Positions 56,962 through 64,000 of a DNA stretch of 64,000 bases are shown here, piece by piece. Source of the DNA: Borrelia parkeri (GTDB lineage Bacteria > Spirochaetota > Spirochaetia > Borreliales > Borreliaceae); contig NZ_CP073159.1 of the NCBI RefSeq assembly GCF_023035815.1, forward strand, positions 558,001 to 622,000, in the 5' to 3' direction. Made by a program: the position numbers and the translations under genes. The notes under the pieces were generated by a model, which saw only the letters and a program-made list of their open reading frames with translations, ran no database searches and was not told the DNA's origin. The first letter of the stretch is position 1. The number at the start of each line of letters is the position of its first letter.

Positions 56962-58008
56962 ATGTGTTCTTTTAATTTTAAAAATTATGTATGTGATAGA
57001 GCAAAAAAAATTGTGAGGGAAAAGGGAGATAAAGCCAGTATAGTTTTTCCTGAAAGTACTGATGTTAGGATTTTAGAAGCAACTATTGATCTTTTAAAGA
57101 AAAAACTTGCAGGACTTGTGGTGCTTATTGGGCGTAAAGATGAGGTTTTTAGAAAATTAAAAGAATTTTCAGGTTCTAGAGATGATATCTTAGAAATGGT
57201 AAGAGTTGTAGATCCCAATTCTTTTAAAGATTTTAATAGATATTTAGATGAATATTTTAGTTTACAACATAATAAGGAATTAACTTTGAAGCAAGCTAAA
57301 GAAGAACTTTTAGATGAAATTGCTTTTTCTATGATGATGGTTAGACTTGGTGAAGTTAAAACTTGTGTTTGTGGTGCTTTAGCGTCTTCTGCTAAAGTTT
57401 TAAGGAGTGTGTTTAAAATACTTCCTAAGCTTAAAGAGACTAATTTTATATCTTCTTTTATGATTATGGATACTAGTAATGATCTTGGTCAGTTTAAAAC
57501 TTGTTTTGGGTATGAGGGAATTTTAATGTTTGCTGATTGTGCTGTAATAATCAATCCTAATGCTCTTCAGCTTGCAGAAATTGCAATACAGAGTGCAAAT
57601 TCATTTAGGAATATTTTTAATGCAGAGCCAAAAGTAGCCCTTCTAAGTTTTTCTACAAAGGGGTCTGCTAATTCCATAGAAGTTGAAAAGGTTAAAGGTG
57701 CTTTAGAGTTTGTTAAAAGTAAATGCTCAGACTTACTTATTGATGGGGAACTTCAGATTGATGCAGCTTTGGTTAAAGGTGTTGCAGAGAAAAAGTGCAG
57801 TGATTCCTTGGTTGCTGGTGCTGCAAATGTACTTATTTTTCCTAGTTTGGAGTCTGGTAATATTGGGTATAAGCTTGTTGAAAGATTGGCTTTTGCTAAT
57901 GCCTATGGACCTTTCTTGCAAGGACTTAAAAACCCTGTTAGTGATCTCTCAAGGGGGTGTTCTCTAGATGATATCGTATTAACGAGTGCATTGATGATTA
58001 GTAGTTAG
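56962..58008 (+). CDS. pta: Phosphate acetyltransferase
   Basis: 348 residues, short Pta type. Interconverts acetyl-CoA and acetyl phosphate, which in Borrelia links acetate to cell-wall precursors and to the phosphodonor pool. Motifs: IVFPESTDVRILEA, FGYEGILMFADCAVIINPNA, LQLAEIAIQSANSF, LLSFSTKGSA, DGELQIDAALV and PSLESGNIGYKLVERL. GAGG lies close before ATG 56962. Overlaps the convergent rsmA by 30 bp. No ackA nearby. Confidence 0.93.
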   Translation: MCSFNFKNYVCDRAKKIVREKGDKASIVFPESTDVRILEATIDLLKKKLAGLVVLIGRKDEVFRKLKEFSGSRDDILEMVRVVDPNSFKDFNRYLDEYFSLQHNKELTLKQAKEELLDEIAFSMMMVRLGEVKTCVCGALASSAKVLRSVFKILPKLKETNFISSFMIMDTSNDLGQFKTCFGYEGILMFADCAVIINPNALQLAEIAIQSANSFRNIFNAEPKVALLSFSTKGSANSIEVEKVKGALEFVKSKCSDLLIDGELQIDAALVKGVAEKKCSDSLVAGAANVLIFPSLESGNIGYKLVERLAFANAYGPFLQGLKNPVSDLSRGCSLDDIVLTSALMISS

Positions 58009-58815
58009 TTTGTTTGAGATTGTAATGAATTCTTTAACAGAAATTTCTTCAGGTCTTTTATCTAAAAATCTTTTTAAGAAGTCTTCTTCAAGAATCCTCT
58101 CGTCTTTGGTAAAGTTAATGATTGTATTTTTTAATTTTTTTCTGCGACTTATAAATACTGTTCTGACTAACTTGTTGAATGCTTTAAAGTCTTTAATTCC
58201 TCCTTTGCAAGGAATGAGTTTAAGAGTTGTTGATTTTACTTTAGGAATTGGATAAAAATTTTTTTTATCAATATCCATTATTTTAATTACATTAAAGTGT
58301 GATTGGACTAGTACTGTGAATGATGAGTAATTTTTATTTCCCTCTTTTGCAAGCATTCTATCAGCCAGTTCTTTTTGTACTGTAAATACCATGTGCGTTA
58401 AGATTCCATTTTCAATAAGCATTGATATTACTTTTGATGCAATGTTATAAGGTAAATTTGAAAATATTTTGTTAATATTTTGTTTTTCTTGTTTATATGT
58501 TTTTAAAAAATCACCTTTTATTAGCTTGAAATTTTTAAATTGTCCAAATTTTTCATTTAAAATTTCTGAGTTCTTAGGATCAATTTCAAAAACTGTCAAA
58601 GAATTTGTTTTCTTTAGCAAAATAATTGTCATTGCTCCAAGACCTGGACCTATTTCCCAAATGTTTTCATTTTCTTTAATTTCAAGCGTATCTACTATTT
58701 TTTCTCTTATATGCTCATTAATTAAGTAATTCTGTCCCCATATTTTTCGTGGAGCTATATTTTTGCTTGCAAGTGCACGTTTTATGCTGTTTATGCTGTT
58801 ATAATTTATGTTCAT
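57979..58815 (-). CDS. rsmA: 16S rRNA dimethyladenosine transferase
   Basis: 278 residues (older name ksgA). Dimethylates two adenosines near the 3' end of 16S rRNA, using SAM. GQNYLINEHIREKIVDTL, SAM-binding WEIGPGLGAMTI, FEIDPKNSEIL and the catalytic SNLPYNIASKVIS are present, followed by the C-terminal helical domain (FNKLVRTVFISRRKKLKN). Start ATG 58815. 27 bp downstream of the comEC stop on the same strand. Confidence 0.94.
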   Translation of the reverse strand: MNINYNSINSIKRALASKNIAPRKIWGQNYLINEHIREKIVDTLEIKENENIWEIGPGLGAMTIILLKKTNSLTVFEIDPKNSEILNEKFGQFKNFKLIKGDFLKTYKQEKQNINKIFSNLPYNIASKVISMLIENGILTHMVFTVQKELADRMLAKEGNKNYSSFTVLVQSHFNVIKIMDIDKKNFYPIPKVKSTTLKLIPCKGGIKDFKAFNKLVRTVFISRRKKLKNTIINFTKDERILEEDFLKRFLDKRPEEISVKEFITISNKLTTNHQCTR

Positions 58816-58842
58816 AGATAGTAAAAATATATCATATTACTA

Positions 58843-60120
58843 TCATTGGTGTTTTATGTTTTTGTTGAGATATCTCTTTTCTTGTTCTAATTTATAGATT
58901 ATATAAAGTATCGTTAAAATACTTAAGACTAGAAATATTTTTACGTTATAATTTTGAATTACTGGAAATTTGCTAAAGATAATGGCTGTTTCTTTTATTG
59001 CCTTAAAGATATAAGTATTCATTAGATCAAGTAATAAAAATAAGTGTACGTTGACTATGTAGCTTCCTAAGCTTAATATCGTTATTATTAAAAATACTAG
59101 CATTAGGGGAGTAACTATTAGGTTTGATAGTATTGAGATTGGTTGAATGTTGAGATCATTAACATAAAAAATGGGAGCTGTTGAAAGTTGAATCAGAAGG
59201 GTTGTAAAAATTGGATATATGAGTTTATTTAAATTATATCTTTGATTAAGAGCAAGGGAGATTGATATTCCAAGTACTGCAAGATAAGATAACTTGAATC
59301 CTATTGAATTTAGTGTGTGTGGTAAGATTATGGCATTTATTATAAAGCTAATTGCTAATGTACTAAGCAAATTGATTTTTCCATATGTTGATTTGTAAAT
59401 TATAAGCGTTTTTATCATGATGAATGCCCTTAGAGTAGAGGGTGAAAAGCCTGTTAAGATTAAATAATTGAGTAGTATTGTGCTTAGAATGAAATATTTT
59501 AGTTTTTCATTTTTTATTATAAGGAGTAAATAATAGAAAATAATATAAATTAGGTAAAAATGTAGTCCAGATACCACTAATATATGTGATATACCTGCTT
59601 TTTGAAATAAATTACTCTCATATTTTGTTATATCTGATTTATTGTTTGTTAAAATCGCTTTTGAAAAGTGAGAATATTTGGTACTGATTGAGTTTAAAAA
59701 CCGGTTTATTAGTTTATTATATTTTTCTCTGATATTTACTAGCAGGGGTCTTTTGATAAGTTGTATTTTATTATTTTGAATTTTGACGATATCTCCGATT
59801 GTATATTTATTTTCAATATTTTTGAATATAAATTTATATTTTTTACCAAATCCATCTATTGATTCAATCTTGGTATTTGAATATTTTGCAAAATAAGTAA
59901 TATTTGTTATTTGATAAAAATTATCCTCAAGTCTTTTAAAGTTTAGGCTAATTTCAAAAATGACTAGAAAACTTGTACTAATCATGAATGTGAGTGACAA
60001 ATGAGCATTTTTTTTTATTAAAAAAAGTGACATTAAGATTAAATTTAAATATATTAGATTTAGTCTTAAGTAATATCTTGTTAATAAATTTAATGCACTT
60101 ACTATAAATAATAAAATCAC
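58843..60120 (-). CDS. ComEC/Rec2-like membrane protein, truncated type
   Basis: 425 residues from a GTG at 60120 (weak ribosome site, so the start is uncertain). N-terminal membrane helices, a soluble loop, then the competence core: FQKAGISHILVVSGLHFYLI, LTGFSPSTLRAFIM and further helices to the end. The family's C-terminal metallo-beta-lactamase-like domain is absent. ComEC forms the inner-membrane DNA channel in competent bacteria, but no other competence gene is in the window. Actual transport is doubtful; function unclear. Confidence 0.8.
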   Translation of the reverse strand: MILLFIVSALNLLTRYYLRLNLIYLNLILMSLFLIKKNAHLSLTFMISTSFLVIFEISLNFKRLEDNFYQITNITYFAKYSNTKIESIDGFGKKYKFIFKNIENKYTIGDIVKIQNNKIQLIKRPLLVNIREKYNKLINRFLNSISTKYSHFSKAILTNNKSDITKYESNLFQKAGISHILVVSGLHFYLIYIIFYYLLLIIKNEKLKYFILSTILLNYLILTGFSPSTLRAFIMIKTLIIYKSTYGKINLLSTLAISFIINAIILPHTLNSIGFKLSYLAVLGISISLALNQRYNLNKLIYPIFTTLLIQLSTAPIFYVNDLNIQPISILSNLIVTPLMLVFLIITILSLGSYIVNVHLFLLLDLMNTYIFKAIKETAIIFSKFPVIQNYNVKIFLVLSILTILYIIYKLEQEKRYLNKNIKHQ

Positions 60121-60234
60121 TGAAAATCTCTTTTTAAGAAGTATATTTTAAATATATCAAAAATGTATAGAATCAGTTTTGGATTAATTATCACAAAATT
60201 TGACAATCTTATATTTATATATCTATAATTTATT

Positions 60235-60939
60235 ATGACATTATTAAATAAATACCCTTTAAGGTATATTTTTTTGGAGGTTCTATTATCCTATTTTATA
60301 GTTACCCGTATTTCTCCTTTTGACAGTATTGATGTTGATCTTTGGAATTTTGATAAAAATCATTATTATTATTGGTTGTATAGTACTTTTTTAATTCTTT
60401 TTGTTGTATATTTTTCTAAATTAACAAGTTCTTATAATTTTAGAGATGAGTTTTTTATTCCTAAATTTAATCCTATTTTTATTTGGCAAGCATTTTTAAT
60501 TTTTGTTAAGTTGCTTATTTGTATTTTTTTGCTATTGATTATTTTTTGTTTTATTTTATATTGTCTTCCAGAATCAGTGCGAGTGTGGGTTGAAGTAGGT
60601 AACTCTGGTTTTATGTGGAATATAGGCAGTAAACGATCGCTTTATTTCATGGTTATTACTTCTCTTTTTACAGGAGGAGTTGAAGAATTGTTTTATAGGA
60701 GTTTTATTATTACCAAACTTAAACAGATAGGGATTACTTCATTGCTTGCAGCCTTTCTTAGTAGTTTTATCTTTGCTTATGGACATTTTTATTATGGATT
60801 TATTGGATTTTTATTTGCATTAATTTTTGGGGGAATTTTGTCTTATATATATTTAATACATAAAAATATATATTATTCGATTTTTGTTCATAGTTTTTAT
60901 AATATCTTTGTTAGTGTTTTGCTCTTTTTGTTAAATTAG
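60235..60939 (+). CDS. CPBP-family intramembrane metalloprotease-like protein
   Basis: 234 residues, about seven membrane segments. The family motifs are present: E-E-x-x-x-R in GGVEELFYRSF, the central F-A-x-x-H-like region FAYGHFYYGFIGF, and the last motif YSIFVHSFYNIF. These proteins (CAAX protease and bacteriocin-processing homologs) are embedded in the inner membrane; the substrate is unknown. ATG 60235 lacks a clear ribosome site. 13 bp before the acyl-CoA ligase, so cotranscription is likely. Confidence 0.85.
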   Translation: MTLLNKYPLRYIFLEVLLSYFIVTRISPFDSIDVDLWNFDKNHYYYWLYSTFLILFVVYFSKLTSSYNFRDEFFIPKFNPIFIWQAFLIFVKLLICIFLLLIIFCFILYCLPESVRVWVEVGNSGFMWNIGSKRSLYFMVITSLFTGGVEELFYRSFIITKLKQIGITSLLAAFLSSFIFAYGHFYYGFIGFLFALIFGGILSYIYLIHKNIYYSIFVHSFYNIFVSVLLFLLN

Positions 60940-60952
60940 TTAAGGAGGATCT

Positions 60953-62884
60953 ATGCTGGATACTATACCTAAGCGTTTCAATGAAGTTGTGGGACCTTAT
61001 GGTGATCTTGATATTTTTATTTATAAAGAAAATGAGTCTAAAGATTTTAAGAGACAGATATATTCTGATTTTTGGAATGAAGTTAAGAGTATTGGTTCTG
61101 GTCTTTTGCATTATGGAATTAAGAAAGGTGATAGGGTCGCTCTTATTTCTGATTCAAGAAAAGAGTGGATAATTATTGATATTGCTGTTATGAGTTTAGG
61201 ATGTATTGATGTTCCAAGGGGTAATGATTCGTCTGAAGATGAGTTAGTTTATATTATTAATCATTCTGAGTCTAGTTTTGTCTTTGTGGAAAATGCTAAA
61301 CAGCTTCAAAAAATCATTTCTAAAAAACATGAGCTTAAATTTGTTAAACATGTTGTTGTTATTGATGATGATAAACTTTATGAGGATAAATTGGGAAATA
61401 TTACAATAATCTCTTATAAAAAATTATTGAGTTTGGGGTATGATTATTTAAAAGATAATCCTAAGATGTTTGATTCTGAACTTGAAAAAGTTTCTGGCAG
61501 GGATATTGCTACTATAATATACACTTCAGGAACAACAGGATTGCCAAAAGGTGTTGTACTTCGTCATGAATCTTTTATTTTTCAAGTAGATAGGATTGGT
61601 GATTATTTGCCGACAATTGAACCAGGGAAAATAATGATATCTATTCTTCCTCTGTGGCATTCATTTGAGAGAACTTGTGAATATATAGTTGCTCTTAATG
61701 GTATGGCAATTGCTTATTCAAAGCCTATTGGGCCTGTTTTACTTAAAGATTTTGCAGCTTTAAATCCCCATGCAATTATTTCTGTTCCAAGAATTTGGGA
61801 AGGAATAAGGATTGGTATTATGAAAAGAGTATCGGAGTCTTTTTTAAAGAGATTTTTATTTAATTTTTTCCTAAAGATAGGAATTCTTTATATAAAGCTT
61901 AAGGAAAAATTTTTGGGACTTGTTCCTGTTTACAAGAGGTCCAATTTTTTAGTTTCAATTTTTATCAAGGTTGCTTGTCTTACTGGCTTAATTTTGCTTT
62001 TGCCTTTTAAATTTTTAGGACATGTTTTAGTTTTTAGAAAGATAAAGAAAGCACTTGGGAAAAGATTTGAATTTGGTGTTTCTGGTGGAGGAGCTTTGGT
62101 AAATTATGTTGATTATTTCTTCAAAGCTGTAGGTATTGTAGTGCTTGAAGGTTATGGTCTTACAGAAACGGGACCTGTTTTAAGTGTAAGACGTCTTAAG
62201 AGTCCTGTTGCAAATACTGTTGGGCCTTTGTTTCCAGATATTGAATATAGAGTAGTCGGTAATGATGGTAATTCTTTATCTCCTGGTGAAAAGGGTGAGC
62301 TTTGGGTCAGATCCCCTCAAGTTATGAGTGGTTATTTTAAAGATGACACTACAACAAGGGAAGTTTTAACAAGAGATGGTTGGTTGAAGACAGGTGATTT
62401 AGTGTGTGCAACAATTAATAATGAGATTTCAATTGTTGGAAGAAGTAAAGATACGATTGTGTTAAGGGGTGGAGAAAATATTGAGCCTGAACCTATTGAG
62501 AGAGCTTTATCAAAGTCTTTATTTATTGAAAATGTTGTAGTTGTCGGTCAAGATCAAAAGTTTTTAGGAGCTATTATTGTACCTAATTTTGAAGTTCTTG
62601 AGAAATGGGCTGGTTCTAATGAAATAATATTTGCTTCTCATGATGATTTATTATCTAATGAATCTGTGAACAAACTCTATTCTAAATGTATTTCAGATAT
62701 AGTTAATCTTAAGTCTGGATTTAAGAGCTTTGAGAGGATTGTTGGATTTGTTTTATTAAAAGATAGTTTTGTTGTGGGTGAAGAACTTACTCATACTCTT
62801 AAGCTTAAAAGGTATTACATATTTGAAAAATATCATAAGAAGATCATGTCGATATTTAATAAGGATGACTGTGAATTATTATGA
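60953..62884 (+). CDS. Long-chain acyl-CoA synthetase (AMP-forming)
   Basis: 643 residues, with AAGGAGG before ATG 60953. Activates long-chain fatty acids with ATP and CoA. Motifs: P-loop IIYTSGTTGLPKGVVL, ILPLWHSFERTCEY, EGYGLTETGPVLS, GWLKTGDLVCA and GRSKDTIVLRGGENIEP. Near the C-terminus THTLKLKR carries the Lys expected for adenylation. Borrelia cannot make fatty acids, so this type of enzyme channels host lipids into membranes or modification. The gene ends before a hairpin. Confidence 0.93.
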   Translation: MLDTIPKRFNEVVGPYGDLDIFIYKENESKDFKRQIYSDFWNEVKSIGSGLLHYGIKKGDRVALISDSRKEWIIIDIAVMSLGCIDVPRGNDSSEDELVYIINHSESSFVFVENAKQLQKIISKKHELKFVKHVVVIDDDKLYEDKLGNITIISYKKLLSLGYDYLKDNPKMFDSELEKVSGRDIATIIYTSGTTGLPKGVVLRHESFIFQVDRIGDYLPTIEPGKIMISILPLWHSFERTCEYIVALNGMAIAYSKPIGPVLLKDFAALNPHAIISVPRIWEGIRIGIMKRVSESFLKRFLFNFFLKIGILYIKLKEKFLGLVPVYKRSNFLVSIFIKVACLTGLILLLPFKFLGHVLVFRKIKKALGKRFEFGVSGGGALVNYVDYFFKAVGIVVLEGYGLTETGPVLSVRRLKSPVANTVGPLFPDIEYRVVGNDGNSLSPGEKGELWVRSPQVMSGYFKDDTTTREVLTRDGWLKTGDLVCATINNEISIVGRSKDTIVLRGGENIEPEPIERALSKSLFIENVVVVGQDQKFLGAIIVPNFEVLEKWAGSNEIIFASHDDLLSNESVNKLYSKCISDIVNLKSGFKSFERIVGFVLLKDSFVVGEELTHTLKLKRYYIFEKYHKKIMSIFNKDDCELL

Positions 62885-62897
62885 TTATAGGCTTGAA

Positions 62898-62925
62898 ATG
62901 TGAATTTGAAAAGTTCACATCTTTT
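62898..62925 (+). terminator. Hairpin terminator after the acyl-CoA synthetase
   Basis: Inverted repeat 62898-62907 with 62911-62920 (ten pairs, one G-U) around a GAA loop, then CTTTTTC. It lies 14 bp past the stop and overlaps the end of convergent argS, so it might act on both strands. Confidence 0.75.
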
Positions 62926-64000
62926 TCATGTAAGGAATGTTAAGTAAATGCATGCAATTTTTTATTGTTTGTAGAACTGTTTTTGATAAATCAGTTCTTG
63001 CATGTGTAAGTTCAGGGTTATCTTTATCTATTATTTTTGTGTCTTGATAATATGAACTGAAGCTTTTTGCAAGTAAGTAAGAATAGTTGGCTATTATTGA
63101 AGGATTACGATCTTTTGCAGCCTTAATTATATATTCTTCAAATTCAGATATAATTTTGATTATTTCCCATTCGTTTTCATTTATTAAGAGGTCGAAATTA
63201 ATATTTTTGCTGGATAAATTTAATTCATCATACTTTTCAAGTATGCTATTAATTCTTGCACCTACATATTGAATGTATGGACCTGAGTTTCCAGTAAATG
63301 ACAAGCTTTCTTCTTTATTAAATAATATATCTTTGTGTATTGCCGTTTTTAGTAGATAGTAGTGAATAGCCCCTAGTGATATATTTAATGCAATTTTTTT
63401 GAAATCTTTCTCATTTGAATGTCTCTTTTTTATCTCTATCATAGTTGATTCGCTTAGATCATGAATTAAGTTGTCAGCATCAATTACATGACCTTCTCTT
63501 GATTTCATTTTACCTGTAGGTAAGTTTACCATGCCGTATGATAAGTGCACTAGATTATTTTCTTTTGTAATTCCTAATTTATCTGCAACGTAAAATAAAG
63601 TTTTAAAATGATGAATTTGTTCACTTCCAACTACATAAATCATTTCATCGAAATCAAATTCATTTTTTCTAGTTAATATATTTCCTAGATCTTGTGTTAA
63701 ATAAATGGATGTTCCATTAGCTCTTAGAAGTACTTTTTGTTTAAATTTTTGATCGGTCATTTCATTTGTTTCTATAGGTAGATTGATACATATAGCACCA
63801 TCTTCTCGTTTATAGCATAAACCTTTTTTTAATCCTTGAAGTATAATTTCTCGTCCGATCTTAAATATTTCACTTTCAAGATAAATTTTATCGAATGTAA
63901 TGTTTGTAAGTTTGTAAGTTTCTTTGATTCCTTCAATTGCCCATTTATTTAATTTTTTCCAAAGTTGAACAGTCTCTTCATCTCCTTCTTCCCACTTACA
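62915..64000 (-). CDS. argS: Arginyl-tRNA synthetase, 5' end outside window
   Basis: The frame is open from the minus-strand window edge (64000) to the stop at 62915, giving about 361 C-terminal residues. The Met at 63760 is internal; the sequence continues upstream without a stop (for example [19 protein letters not shown] and [13 protein letters not shown]), matching the class I catalytic domain. Further on: [50 protein letters not shown], with the KMSKS-like loop. The end is the anticodon-binding helical domain. Confidence 0.93.
   Translation of the reverse strand, partial: CKWEEGDEETVQLWKKLNKWAIEGIKETYKLTNITFDKIYLESEIFKIGREIILQGLKKGLCYKREDGAICINLPIETNEMTDQKFKQKVLLRANGTSIYLTQDLGNILTRKNEFDFDEMIYVVGSEQIHHFKTLFYVADKLGITKENNLVHLSYGMVNLPTGKMKSREGHVIDADNLIHDLSESTMIEIKKRHSNEKDFKKIALNISLGAIHYYLLKTAIHKDILFNKEESLSFTGNSGPYIQYVGARINSILEKYDELNLSSKNINFDLLINENEWEIIKIISEFEEYIIKAAKDRNPSIIANYSYLLAKSFSSYYQDTKIIDKDNPELTHARTDLSKTVLQTIKNCMHLLNIPYMKKM

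Noticed and set aside
62915..63760. argS read as starting at the Met at 63760
   Set aside because: The frame continues to base 64000 with matching class I synthetase sequence.

Overview
This 64 kb window is chromosomal DNA of a Borrelia spirochete. The evidence is very high A+T content, many TTG and GTG starts, spirochete-style lipoprotein and outer-membrane genes, a PTS/chemotaxis/flagellar gene mix, and a gene order that (from memory, not searched) matches B. burgdorferi B31 loci BB0542 to BB0594. An M20 dipeptidase gene next to tRNA-Leu, the lack of a nucleosidase gene between metG and pta, and a long repeat protein after ligA suggest the relapsing-fever branch rather than the Lyme branch. 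That placement is inference.

Layout. 1-1951: two related barrel-like envelope proteins (the first cut by the window edge) flank a TPR protein. 2126-4715: prs and an FGGY sugar kinase. 4698-9932 (minus): cheY1, fliS, a possible second flagellar chaperone, polA, coaE and a SPOR-like protein, packed with overlaps. 10148-14427: ligA converging on a coiled-coil protein with fourteen 63-bp repeats. 14683-17856: three coupled genes usually left as hypothetical, which I read as a degenerate molybdenum hydroxylase (xanthine dehydrogenase family). 18017-20587: ptsH-ptsI-crr, ending in a hairpin shared with convergent htpG. 22588-26014: gnd, then three small envelope-protein genes, two of them tandem paralogs. 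26493-32896: a chemotaxis operon (cheW, STAS, cheA, cheB, receptor-like protein, cheY). 32943-35200: dipeptidase, tRNA-Leu(CAA) and pyrH. 35430-38227: glycosyltransferase and a two-gene ABC transporter. 38513-48454: pyrG, a hypothetical gene, a soluble chemoreceptor, dnaE, a YggT protein and recG. 48457-54633: M15 peptidase, two MATE exporters, murD and a FemABX-like transferase. 54655-64000: metG, pta, rsmA, a short ComEC, a CPBP protein, an acyl-CoA/long-chain ligase and the 3' part of argS.

The genes serve DNA replication and repair (polA, ligA, dnaE, recG), nucleotide supply (prs, pyrH, pyrG), cell-wall building and trimming (murD, FemABX, M15), PTS signalling, motility control and translation. 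The strongest candidate for something undescribed is the three-gene relic at 14683-17856. It keeps all three subunit folds of a xanthine-dehydrogenase-type enzyme and the Cys set of one Fe-S cluster, but has lost the other cluster and most cofactor motifs. It sits in an organism not known to make molybdenum cofactor. All homology calls are by eye; no search was run.
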